From assembly GCA_031284185.1 (NCBI GenBank), contig JAITAJ010000015.1:1-11828 (forward strand): a stretch of DNA of 11,828 nucleotides. The letters are read 5' to 3'. The notes under the pieces were generated by a model. The model ran no database searches. It worked only from the letters and a program-made list of their open reading frames with translations, and was not told the DNA's origin. Made by a program: the position numbers and the translations under genes. Source of the DNA: Accumulibacter sp. GTDB taxonomy: Bacteria; Pseudomonadota; Gammaproteobacteria; Burkholderiales; Rhodocyclaceae. Position 1 is the first letter of the stretch, and each line of letters begins with the position of its first letter. This document shows positions 1 through 6,994 of this stretch, piece after piece.

Positions 1-26
1 AGCCGCGAGTGTCATTTACTTACTCA

Positions 27-509
27 TCAAGCCTCCTTGTTGCCTTTGATATCGAAGGTGGCGGTAACAGTGCCGCCGCTGCCGCCCTGGGCATTCTGGA
101 CGACGTATTCCTCCGTCACCTTGGAAAAGGAAAGCCCTACCGTTTCGCGGATGCGCTCCTCGGTACTGTTTCCTGCGGGGTGTACGCTGCTGACGATGAC
201 TTCCGACATCTTGATCTTGAGGTATTCGAGAGGATTCCCTCCCGCCTTGCGAACCGTCAGCAAGGCTTCCGAAATCGGTTTGCCCGTCAGACAGTATTTG
301 GAGAGGTTCGGCGAGGACCGATCCATGAAATGCTCGAACACCAAATCATGCACCGTCGCCTTGCCGGCGCCGCCTCCCGAGCCGGTGTGCATGTTGGATT
401 CCTGGGTCACGCCCCAGCTCCAGCTCAGCACTTCGATTTCATTTTTGTGCGCCGAATCGGGAGATTCGCCTTCGATGCCCGTGAGTTTCAAAAACATGTC
501 TTGTGCCAT
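27..509 (-). CDS. hcp: Hcp (TssD), T6SS inner-tube protein
   Basis: A 160-residue Hcp, close to the length of P. aeruginosa Hcp1. Hcp forms hexameric rings that stack into the inner tube of the T6SS and is expelled with the spike; it can also carry effectors in its lumen. The family signature is visible from the N terminus: MAQDMFLKLTGIEGES, then the 'EIEVLSWSWGV' strand, a Gly-rich loop at about residues 44-49, 'DLVFEHFMDRSSPNL', and the C-terminal 'VTATFDIKGNKEA'. A longer frame stays open upstream, but the start at 509 is chosen because an AGGAG lies 5 bases before it and the product then matches the family exactly. It is the last gene of tssB-tssC-hcp in the window, 92 bases after tssC. 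There is no cysteine-rich or toxin extension, so it is a structural Hcp and not an evolved effector fusion. Confidence 0.97.
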   Translation of the reverse strand: MAQDMFLKLTGIEGESPDSAHKNEIEVLSWSWGVTQESNMHTGSGGGAGKATVHDLVFEHFMDRSSPNLSKYCLTGKPISEALLTVRKAGGNPLEYLKIKMSEVIVSSVHPAGNSTEERIRETVGLSFSKVTEEYVVQNAQGGSGGTVTATFDIKGNKEA

Positions 510-548
510 GATCGCTCCTGATTGATGTGAAATGAAACCAAGTAAAAC

Positions 549-572
549 GCCTGTCGTTGCAATACTACAGGC
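549..572 (-). terminator. Stem-loop between tssC and hcp, possible attenuator
   Basis: An inverted repeat GCCTGT/ACAGGC (6 bp, then one mismatch and two more pairs) lies in the 92-base gap between tssC and hcp. On the transcribed strand it is followed by G and four T residues (complement of positions 544-547). This could be a weak intrinsic terminator or a processing/stabilising hairpin that sets the high Hcp level relative to the sheath. The T tract is short, so full termination is unlikely. Confidence 0.35.
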
Positions 573-601
573 ATGTGGAACGTCGTCGAGTTTTTGCTCC
601 T

Positions 602-2110
602 TCAGGCTGCCGAACCCGTGTGTTTGACTGACGGTAACCTGGCCACCAATCGCAGACTGACACTCAAACCCTCCAGCTGGAAGTGAGGACGCAGGTAGAA
701 ACGGGCATTGTAGTAGCCCGGATTGCCCTCGACCTCTTCGACTTCCACTTCCGCCGCCGCCAGCGGGCGTTTGGCTTTGGTTTCCTCCGAAGAGTTGCCC
801 GGGTCGGCGTCTACGTAATTCATGATCCATTCGTTCAGCCAGCGTTGCATGTCTTCCCGCTCCTTGAACGAGCCGAGCTTGTCGCGCACGATGCATTTCA
901 GATAATGCGCGAATCTCGAACTGGCGAACAGGTAGGGCAATCGCGCCGACAGGTTGGCATTGGCCGTCGCGTCCGCGTCGTAGTATTCCGATGGTTTCTG
1001 CAGGGATTGCGCGCCGATGAAGGTGGCGTTGTCCGTGTTCTTGCGATGGATCAGCGGCATGAAGCCCGCTTTCGCAAGCTCCGCTTCCCGCCGGTCGGAA
1101 ATGGCGATCTCCGTCGGACACTTCATGTCGTAACCGCCATCGTCCGTCGGGAAGACGTGGCAGGGCAGATTTCCGACCGTGCCGCCGCTTTCCACGCCGC
1201 GGATCATGGTGCACCAGCCATAGAGTTTGAAACTCCGGTTGATGTTGACCGCCATCGCGTAGGCGGCATTGCACCAGACGTATTTCTGATGATCCGCGCC
1301 TTCCGTTTCTTCCTCGAAGTCGAACTCATCGACCGGGTTGGTCTTGATGCCATAAGGCAGACGACCCAGGAAGCGCGGCATGGCCAGGCCGACATAACGC
1401 GAATCTTCCGCTTCACGCAGGGAATTCCAGGCGGCGTGCTCCAGATTGGTCGTGATTTTGGTCAGATCGCGCGGATTGGCCAGCTCCTGCCAGGAGGTCA
1501 TGGAAAGGCAGGTCGGCGCCGCGCCGGAAATGAACGGCGCGTGCGCCGCCGCCGCGACTCTGGCCATGCCGCTCAATACCTCGACATCCGGCGGCGTGTG
1601 GTCGAAATAGTAGTCCGCCACGATGCACCCATAGGGTTCTCCGCCAAGCTGGCCGTATTCTTCTTCGTAAATGCGCTTGAAAAGCGAGCTTTGATCCCAG
1701 GCGATTCCCTTGAACCGGCGCAGCATCCGGCGCACTTCGTCCTTGGAAATGTCCATGAAACGGATCTTCAGCTTCTCGTCCGTTTCCGTGTTGGATACCA
1801 AGTGGTTCAGCCCGCGCCAGGCGGATTCGAGTTGCTGAAACTCCGACTTGTGCAGGATCAGGTTGATCTGCTCGGACAGCTTGCGGTCGATTTCCGCGAT
1901 TACCGCCTCGATGGCGGTGTAGGCGTCGTCGCTGATGGTCGTGGAATTGATCAGTGCCTGCTCGGCCAGGGTGCGGACCGCGGCTTCCACGGCCTCCCGC
2001 GCCTGTTCGGTCTTGGGCTTGAATTCACGATCCAGCAGCGCGGAAAATTCGTCCGGGTTGGCAAACCGGGTCAAAAGGTCTTGTGCCGCAAATTGCGTTT
2101 GTGCATCCAT
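602..2110 (-). CDS. tssC: TssC (VipB), large T6SS sheath subunit
   Basis: A 502-residue TssC, normal length for the family. With TssB it assembles the contractile sheath around the Hcp tube in the cytoplasm. Seen in the sequence: the N-terminal helical part, the conserved 'QLESAWRGLNHLV' at about residues 92-105, the 'EYGQLGGEPYG' motif at about 151-161, and the highly conserved C terminus with 'PGYYNARFYLRPHFQLEG' followed by 'SVSLRLVARLPS'. It starts 12 bases after the tssB stop, with a purine-rich AAAGGGAAAAGGA just before the ATG, so the two are almost certainly co-transcribed and made in matched amounts. No lesion or unusual insertion is seen. Confidence 0.98.
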   Translation of the reverse strand: MDAQTQFAAQDLLTRFANPDEFSALLDREFKPKTEQAREAVEAAVRTLAEQALINSTTISDDAYTAIEAVIAEIDRKLSEQINLILHKSEFQQLESAWRGLNHLVSNTETDEKLKIRFMDISKDEVRRMLRRFKGIAWDQSSLFKRIYEEEYGQLGGEPYGCIVADYYFDHTPPDVEVLSGMARVAAAAHAPFISGAAPTCLSMTSWQELANPRDLTKITTNLEHAAWNSLREAEDSRYVGLAMPRFLGRLPYGIKTNPVDEFDFEEETEGADHQKYVWCNAAYAMAVNINRSFKLYGWCTMIRGVESGGTVGNLPCHVFPTDDGGYDMKCPTEIAISDRREAELAKAGFMPLIHRKNTDNATFIGAQSLQKPSEYYDADATANANLSARLPYLFASSRFAHYLKCIVRDKLGSFKEREDMQRWLNEWIMNYVDADPGNSSEETKAKRPLAAAEVEVEEVEGNPGYYNARFYLRPHFQLEGLSVSLRLVARLPSVKHTGSAA

Positions 2111-2122
2111 GTCCTTTTCCCT

Positions 2123-2692
2123 TTATTCAATGGCCGCGGGGGTCGTGGTTTCCGCGCCGCCGACCGATGGGACTTCCGGAACCTCGGCCTTTTGCTTGGG
2201 CGCGGACATCAGCGCCTTCATCAGGGCCGGGTCCTGAAGCAACTGGTTGATCAGCCCTTCCGCTCCCGATTTGCCGTCCATGTAGGTCTGTAAATTGAAA
2301 AGTTCGGTGCGCGCTTCCAGCAACTGATTGAGCGCATCCACTTTCCTGGCGACCGCCGCGGGAGAGAAATCGTCCATGCTCTCGAACGTCATGTCCACCA
2401 TCAGATGACCCTCGCCCGTCAGGGTATTCGGTACCGAGAACGCGACTCTCGGTTTGATCGCTTTCATGCGCTCGTCGAAATTATCAATGTCGATGTCAAG
2501 GAATTTTCGATCGGCAACCGGCGGCAGCGGCTCGACGGGCTTGCCCGAGAGATCGGAGAGCACTGCCATCACGAAAGGCAGTTCTATTTTTCTTTCCGAA
2601 CCATAAATTTCTACGTCGTATTCGATCTGTACGCGCGGCGCGCGATTGCGCCCGATGAATTTCTGGGCATTATTGAATGCCTTGCTGGCCAT
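2123..2692 (-). CDS. tssB: TssB (VipA), small T6SS sheath subunit
   Basis: A 189-residue TssB that pairs with TssC to build the sheath. The family pattern is clear: 'FIGRNRAPRVQIEYDVE' near residues 12-28, 'ELPFVMAVLSDLSGKP' near 37-52, 'DIDNFDERM', then 'FSPAAVARKV' and the helical C-terminal part with 'QTYMDGKSGAE'. The open frame continues 22 codons upstream (to 2758), but the ATG at 2692 is preferred: AGGAGG sits 7 bases before it and the upstream residues do not match the family. The tail after about residue 165 is rich in Pro, Glu, Ala and Thr and may be flexible. In systems with TagJ, the TssB N-terminal helix is the TagJ binding site in P. aeruginosa H1-T6SS; a tagJ is present here on the other strand. 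Confidence 0.97.
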   Translation of the reverse strand: MASKAFNNAQKFIGRNRAPRVQIEYDVEIYGSERKIELPFVMAVLSDLSGKPVEPLPPVADRKFLDIDIDNFDERMKAIKPRVAFSVPNTLTGEGHLMVDMTFESMDDFSPAAVARKVDALNQLLEARTELFNLQTYMDGKSGAEGLINQLLQDPALMKALMSAPKQKAEVPEVPSVGGAETTTPAAIE

Positions 2693-2741
2693 GTGAATCC
2701 CTCCTGATGATCGTCGAAGAAATGGGATGCGACTCGATGGG

Positions 2742-2771
2742 ATTGTAGGACGAATCAACTTCCCCTGTAAA
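2742..2771 (-). promoter_or_regulatory. Candidate sigma70 promoter for tssB-tssC-hcp
   Basis: Reading leftward, TTTACA (complement of 2766-2771) is separated by 18 bases from TACAAT (complement of 2742-2747). Each hexamer matches the sigma70 consensus at five of six positions. It lies in the 200-base gap between tssH and tssB, with a predicted leader of about 40 bases before the tssB start. This suggests the sheath/tube genes can be transcribed separately from tssH. No matching operator was recognised. Confidence 0.6.
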
Positions 2772-2892
2772 ATTCTTTGAGGTCGAGGCGGGCCGGCGCA
2801 AGTGGCAAATCCGGGTCAATCCAGATGTGCGGCACTGCCCGCTCATGTCCCGGCACGGGCAAGGACTTCGGGCCGTTTGCGGAAGCGGTGAA

Positions 2893-5583
2893 TCAGCTCG
2901 CGTCGGGGTGATCCACCCGATAAATCAGTTTTTCGTCTTCCAGTCCAATGGAAATTCGCCGGATGCTTTTCTTTTCCGACAGCGCCGTCAGCCAGTACGA
3001 GGAGAGTTGTGGCAGGATTTGCTGTTCGATGAAGCGCACCAGCAGACGCGCTCCCGTTTCGTGCGTCCCGCACCGGGCCACGACGTGGCCGACGACGGCG
3101 TCATCGGCTTCAAGCATGATGTCATGCTGAGCGCGCATCCGCTCGACGAGCTTGTCCAGATGCAGGCGGACGATTTGATTCAGGACGCCCGCCGTCAGGG
3201 GAAAGTAAGGCACGAGAGTGAGCCGCCCCATGAAAGTGGCGGGAAAGACCTTGCGCAGTTCGGGTTGCAGGGCTTGTGTCAATGCTTCCTGGTCGGGGAC
3301 GAGCTCCGGATCGTCGCAAAAACCGCTGATCAACTCGGAACCGACGTTCGAGGTCAGCAAAATCACCGTGTTCCTGAAGTCGATGTAACGCCCTTCGCCG
3401 TCTTCCATCCAGCCCTTGTCGAACACTTGGTAGAAGACTTCATGGACGTCGCGGTGCGCCTTTTCGATTTCATCGAGCAGGATGACGGAATAGGGGCGCC
3501 GCCGCACGGCCTCCGTCAGCACGCCGCCCTCTCCGTAGCCGACATATCCCGGCGGCGCGCCTTTCAGGGTCGAAACCGTATGCGCCTCCTGGAATTCGCT
3601 CATGTTGACCGCGATCAGGTTCTGCTCGCCGCCGTACAGCGCTTCGGCCAGTGTCAGCGCCGTTTCCGTCTTGCCGACGCCCGACGGGCCAACCAGCAGG
3701 AAGACGCCGATGGGCTTGCCGGGATCGGCAAGACGCGCCCTCGATACCTGAATCCGTTCGGCAATCCGCCGCAAGGCGTGATCCTGCCCGATGATGCGCC
3801 GTCCGAGCAAACCGGGAAGCCCCAGCACGGCGGAAACTTCGTCCCGCATCATGCGCCCCACCGGAATTCCCGTCCAGTCGGAAACGATGGCCGCCACGAC
3901 CGTCTCATCGACCTGCGGCAGGATCAGGGGCGAACCCTTCTGCAAGGCTTCGAGTTCGGCTTCCAGGATACGCAGTTCCTCGCGCCGCGCCGGGACGTCG
4001 GTTTTCTCCCCGGTATCCGGGCCGGCTTCCGGCGCTTCCGTTTCCCGGATCAGCGCGTTACGCCGCTCGATGACACGCTCGACCCGCTCCCGTTCTTTTT
4101 CCCAGAGGCTTTCCTGTTCCTCGAGGCTCGCTTCCATTTCCCGTATGCGGACGGCAAGCGGCTCCAGCCGGGCCGTTTCGGTCTTGCCGATTTTCGCTTC
4201 CCTTTCCAAGAGATCGTATTCGACGCGCAGAGCGGCCAGGCGCTCGCGCAGATGCTCGATGCGCGCGGGCGGCGTGTGCAGGGACAGGGCGACGCGGGCG
4301 CAAGCCGTGTCCAGAAGGCTGATGGCCTTGTCCGGCAATTGCCGCGAGGGAATGAAGCGATGCGACAGGGTGACGGCGGCGCGCACGGCATCGTCCATGA
4401 TCCAGACGCCATGATGTGCCGCGAAGGTTCCCGTCAGGCCGCGCACCATGTCGATGGCGGCATCTTCCTCCGGTTCCAGGATTTGCAGCACCTGGAAACG
4501 CCGGGTCAACGCGGGGTCTTTCTCGATGTGGCGTTTGTATTCTCCCCAAGTGGTCGCGCCGACGGTGCGCAAAGTCCCGCGCGCCAGCGCCGGTTTCAGC
4601 AGATTGGCGGCATCGCCCGTCCCCGCCTGCCCGCCCGCGCCTACCAGCGTGTGAATCTCGTCGACGAACAGGATGACGGGATGGGGGGATCTTGCCGCGT
4701 CTTCCAGCGTGCCTTTCAGGCGCGACTCGAATTCGCCCTTCATGCTGGCACCCGCCAGGAGCGCCCCCACGTCCAGCCCCAGGAGCCGCGCGTTTTGCAG
4801 GCTGGGCGGCACGCGGCCATGCGCGATCGCCAGGGCCAGCCCTTCGACGATCGCCGTTTTGCCAACTCCGGCCTCGCCGGTCAGAAGCGGGTTGTTCTGC
4901 CGACGGCGCAGCAGGATGTCGATCAGGGTACGGATTTCATGCTCGCGGCCAATGACGGGATCGATTTCCCCATTGCGCGCTCTTTCGGTCAGGTCGGAAC
5001 AATAGAGTGCCAGTGGCGATTTCTCCGAGGCGCTCGCCGGCATGGCCTGGCTGGCCTCTCCCGGAACGCTGGCCGGCAGGTCTCCGGCGGAGCGCGCGTT
5101 TTCACGGCTTTCCGGCGACCCTTGGATGATCGGGGAAAGTAAATCCACGATGCCCTGCGACGGAATTTTCGCCAGCGATGGCGAAATGCCGAGCAAAACG
5201 CGGCGCAGTTCCGGGGTCTCGACCAGCGCGGCGACGAGCCACGCCCCACGCACGCGAAAATCCCCGGCGGACAGCGTGGCAATGAGCCAGGCGCGCTCGA
5301 TCGCGTTCTCGATGTGATGGGAAAAATCGCTGATCGATCCCGCGCCGGCGGGCAAGGCGGCCAAGGCGCCCGCGATGTCGCGGTCGAGCGCCGCCGCGTC
5401 GATCTCGAAGTGGCGAATGATCCGCTGCCAGTCGCTATCGGGAAGCGGGTGGATCTGGTTGATCCAGTGCGCCAATTCCACGTAGGGATTGCCGCGCAGC
5501 TTGCAAAAGGCCGTCGCCGACTCGATCGCCCTGAACAGGGTGTTGTCCAGCTTGCCGAAGAGCACATGACGCGAAACAGTCAT
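2893..5583 (-). CDS. tssH: TssH (ClpV), T6SS sheath-disassembly AAA+ ATPase
   Basis: An 896-residue ClpV, the Clp/Hsp100-family unfoldase that recognises contracted TssBC sheath and recycles it using ATP. Domains in order: N-terminal Clp_N-like substrate-binding domain (about 1-150), a Ser/Ala-rich linker (about 155-190), AAA+ domain 1 with Walker A GEAGVGKT at 236-243, Walker B 'ILFVDEIH' near 304-311 and the 'LTRRF' arginine region at 359-363, a charged coiled-coil middle domain (about 430-550), then AAA+ domain 2 with Walker A GPSGVGKT at 632-639, pore loop 'PPGYVGYG' near 677-684 and Walker B 'ILLDEIEK' at 701-708. Both ATPase sites look intact. The ATG at 5583 gives an N terminus ('MTVSRHVLFGKLD') typical of ClpV. 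The ribosome site is weak (CCAGG), and an 87-base gap separates it from the BON pseudogene upstream. Confidence 0.98.
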   Translation of the reverse strand: MTVSRHVLFGKLDNTLFRAIESATAFCKLRGNPYVELAHWINQIHPLPDSDWQRIIRHFEIDAAALDRDIAGALAALPAGAGSISDFSHHIENAIERAWLIATLSAGDFRVRGAWLVAALVETPELRRVLLGISPSLAKIPSQGIVDLLSPIIQGSPESRENARSAGDLPASVPGEASQAMPASASEKSPLALYCSDLTERARNGEIDPVIGREHEIRTLIDILLRRRQNNPLLTGEAGVGKTAIVEGLALAIAHGRVPPSLQNARLLGLDVGALLAGASMKGEFESRLKGTLEDAARSPHPVILFVDEIHTLVGAGGQAGTGDAANLLKPALARGTLRTVGATTWGEYKRHIEKDPALTRRFQVLQILEPEEDAAIDMVRGLTGTFAAHHGVWIMDDAVRAAVTLSHRFIPSRQLPDKAISLLDTACARVALSLHTPPARIEHLRERLAALRVEYDLLEREAKIGKTETARLEPLAVRIREMEASLEEQESLWEKERERVERVIERRNALIRETEAPEAGPDTGEKTDVPARREELRILEAELEALQKGSPLILPQVDETVVAAIVSDWTGIPVGRMMRDEVSAVLGLPGLLGRRIIGQDHALRRIAERIQVSRARLADPGKPIGVFLLVGPSGVGKTETALTLAEALYGGEQNLIAVNMSEFQEAHTVSTLKGAPPGYVGYGEGGVLTEAVRRRPYSVILLDEIEKAHRDVHEVFYQVFDKGWMEDGEGRYIDFRNTVILLTSNVGSELISGFCDDPELVPDQEALTQALQPELRKVFPATFMGRLTLVPYFPLTAGVLNQIVRLHLDKLVERMRAQHDIMLEADDAVVGHVVARCGTHETGARLLVRFIEQQILPQLSSYWLTALSEKKSIRRISIGLEDEKLIYRVDHPDAS

Positions 5584-5670
5584 AGGGAACCTGGAATATC
5601 GTTGTCAACGCGAAGGCATCACCTTAGCAGATCACGGCTTCCTTTGGAATGACGAATGACGGCATTGTCT

Positions 5671-6182
5671 TCACCAGGTTTCCCGGAGCGCGGGCGCTGG
5701 CATCGGCACGGCTTCAATGCGCTGGATTTCCGCGTCACTGACACGCCGCATGACGTTGACGACATGGCGCGCCCCGTCCGTGGCGCGTGCAATGCGAATG
5801 GTTTCCCGCGCTTCTCTCTATGCGTTTACGATACCAGGAAAAACATGGCTGGCGACGGGAGGACGGGCCTCGTCAAGACGCGCCTCGACCCTGGACGCGA
5901 TGAAGGAATCGTCGATTTGCGCCTCCTCCGCAATGATGATTCCGTTCCAATCCCCCTGAACGTTTTCGATGCCCATGATCGCCTCGGCGATCCGGCTTCT
6001 GACCGAAGCATCCAGCGCTTCTCCCGTGAGGAGCACATGGCCGACAAGCGTTCCCCATTTCCGATCTCGTATACAGATGATCTCCCCGGCCAATTCCAGA
6101 TTCGGGAAACCATCCTCTTACGCTTGCGCAAAAGAAGAAAGCGTCAGCAGCAAGAGGAACCCGGGAAGGAGACCATTTTCAT
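5671..6182 (-). pseudogene. Secreted BON-domain protein, degraded (frameshift and two stops)
   Basis: The remains of a gene for an exported BON-domain protein, of the kind seen in YraP/OsmY-like envelope proteins; BON domains are thought to bind lipid surfaces. The ATG (6180-6182) overlaps the preceding stop as ATGA. Adding one A to the AAAA run after the ATG gives a signal peptide 'MKNGLLPGFLLLLTLSSFAQA'-like start in the downstream frame. The same frame then has TAA at 6118-6120, a first BON-like stretch ('VGHVLLTGEALDASVRSRIA', 'MGIENVQGDWNGIIIAEEA'), a TAG at 5818-5820, and a second BON C-terminal half ('EARETIRIARATDGARHVVN') ending at the TGA 5671-5673. Both stops are one C-to-T change from Gln codons, and the neighbour's paralogous stretch has Gln at the first. 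One frame correction makes the whole length divisible by three (170 codons plus stop). The second BON unit also looks about 10 residues short. Confidence is high that it is broken, moderate for the BON assignment. Confidence 0.75.
6097..6182 (-). repeat. Duplicated signal-peptide block, copy 1
   Basis: The 5' end of the BON pseudogene resembles the 5' end of the gene just upstream (6719-6817). Exact shared stretches include GGTTTCCCGAATCTG (complement of 6097-6111) and CTTTTGCGCA (complement of 6125-6134), in the same order and nearly the same spacing, with several shorter matches between. This indicates that the leader and first mature residues (Glu-Gly/Asp-Gly-Phe-Pro-Asn-Leu) were duplicated or exchanged between two otherwise different genes. 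Confidence 0.6.
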
Positions 6183-6817
6183 GGCGTGTTTCTATGTCTG
6201 GGAAGCCGTCTGGACAGGGGATGAACATCCGGCAACTCGCACTCGCCAAGTTCACCGTCACAGGCGGGCGGAATCTCGAACGGCTCGATGACAACCCAGC
6301 GCCCATGTAACGCGCAATCCCGAATGACTTCAATCACCCCGGCGCGTAACCTGAGATAGGTACTGCCCCACCCATCCGCATCGGTCGATACCGTATCTTT
6401 TTCTACATTCGTGTGGCGGGAGTAGAGATAAAGCGTATTCACTCCCTCTTCGCTATCCGCTCTTGGGTCACTGCGCCCCCGCCACCAAGTCATTTCCTCG
6501 ATTTCCCGCCAAAAGACGGGAACCTGCCGCATGCCATCCTGCCATTCATAACCGATAAGGCAAAAATGATTGGTACGCTGGTTGAGATTGTGCTCTTTGG
6601 CATCTGGGTTTTCCTCTTCATAGATCACACGCATCTTCAACGCCAGCTCCGGGTCGGAAAAGTGCGAATCGGTTTCCGGGTCGAAATAACGGACGGGCCT
6701 GGGTTCGCGGTACGTTGTCAGATTCGGGAAACCCTCTTCTTGCGGCTCCGCCCCTACCTGCGCAAAAGTGGAAAGCATCGTTAGCAAGAGGCCGCCTGCG
6801 AGAAAATTTCTTTTCAT
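6179..6817 (-). CDS. Exported protein of unknown function
   Basis: A 212-residue protein whose family I do not recognise. Residues 1-23 form a classic signal peptide (KR after the Met, a hydrophobic core 'FLAGGLLLTMLSTFA', cleavage probably near 'VGA-EP'), with no lipobox, so the mature protein should be periplasmic or secreted. The mature part is acidic and aromatic-rich ('NHFCLIGYEWQDGMRQVPVF', 'EEMTWWRGRSD', 'RDCALHGRWVVIEPFEIPPA') and has four cysteines after the signal peptide, which could make disulphides. The ATG is supported by GGGGAAGA about 2 bases upstream and by ATGA overlap with the small gene before it. Its own stop overlaps the BON pseudogene start as ATGA. Position between tssA and tssH suggests a T6SS-linked envelope role, but that is inference; an effector or immunity role cannot be excluded. 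Confidence 0.8.
   Translation of the reverse strand: MKRNFLAGGLLLTMLSTFAQVGAEPQEEGFPNLTTYREPRPVRYFDPETDSHFSDPELALKMRVIYEEENPDAKEHNLNQRTNHFCLIGYEWQDGMRQVPVFWREIEEMTWWRGRSDPRADSEEGVNTLYLYSRHTNVEKDTVSTDADGWGSTYLRLRAGVIEVIRDCALHGRWVVIEPFEIPPACDGELGECELPDVHPLSRRLPRHRNTP
6719..6817 (-). repeat. Duplicated signal-peptide block, copy 2
   Basis: The second copy of the leader block described at 6097-6182: the complement of 6719-6733 is the shared GGTTTCCCGAATCTG, and the complement of 6759-6768 is the shared CTTTTGCGCA. This copy is intact and encodes the signal peptide and first mature residues of the exported protein of unknown function. Confidence 0.6.
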
Positions 6818-6994
6818 GGTCTTCCCCTTTTTACCTTATGGCCGTCCAGAAACTTCTTGGTCAAGGTATAGAAATCTTGTCCGGCATGTGTCTGGTAGAG
6901 CTCAAAATTCCCACGGGGAGGCTCACTCCTCGCAGTCATCCAACCCTTTCTGACATAAAACGGGCAATTCCAAGAACTCACTGTTTGTACTCAC
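6814..6994 (-). pseudogene. Small gene, about 59 codons, probably frameshifted
   Basis: A GTG at 6992-6994 overlaps the stop of the LpoB-like gene as GTGA and opens a frame reading 'MSTNSEFLELPVLCQKGLDD' that stops at TGA 6923-6925. From there a different frame reads on as 'PPRGNFELYQTHAGQDFYTL' and 'TKKFLDGHKVKRGRP', ending in a TGA (6814-6816) that overlaps the next ATG as ATGA. The interval is 181 bases, so removing one base (around the GAGGAGTGAG at about 6921-6930) would give a single 59-residue soluble acidic/basic protein. The 4-base overlaps at both ends are the best argument that it is or was a real gene. Alternative: the second half is a C-terminal extension of the LpoB-like gene, which lies in that same frame behind its TGA. 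No family recognised. Confidence 0.4.

Noticed and set aside
27..1274. A 415-codon frame fusing an N-terminal extension to Hcp
   Set aside because: The extra part is antisense-frame reading through tssC; the Hcp start at 509 has its own ribosome site and gives the normal family length.
683..2293. Long open frame on the plus strand opposite tssC and tssB
   Set aside because: It lies opposite two certain genes, has Arg/Phe-rich composition typical of an antisense shadow in GC-rich DNA, and matches no family.
2827..5142. 771-codon plus-strand open frame opposite tssH
   Set aside because: Antisense to a complete ClpV with both ATPase sites; composition (many Arg, Gln, His, Phe) is that of a complementary-strand shadow.
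5584..5670. Possible promoter upstream of tssH (TTGACA, complement of 5605-5610)
   Set aside because: The matching -10 position would fall on the tssH start codon itself, and other hexamer pairs in the gap match the consensus poorly.
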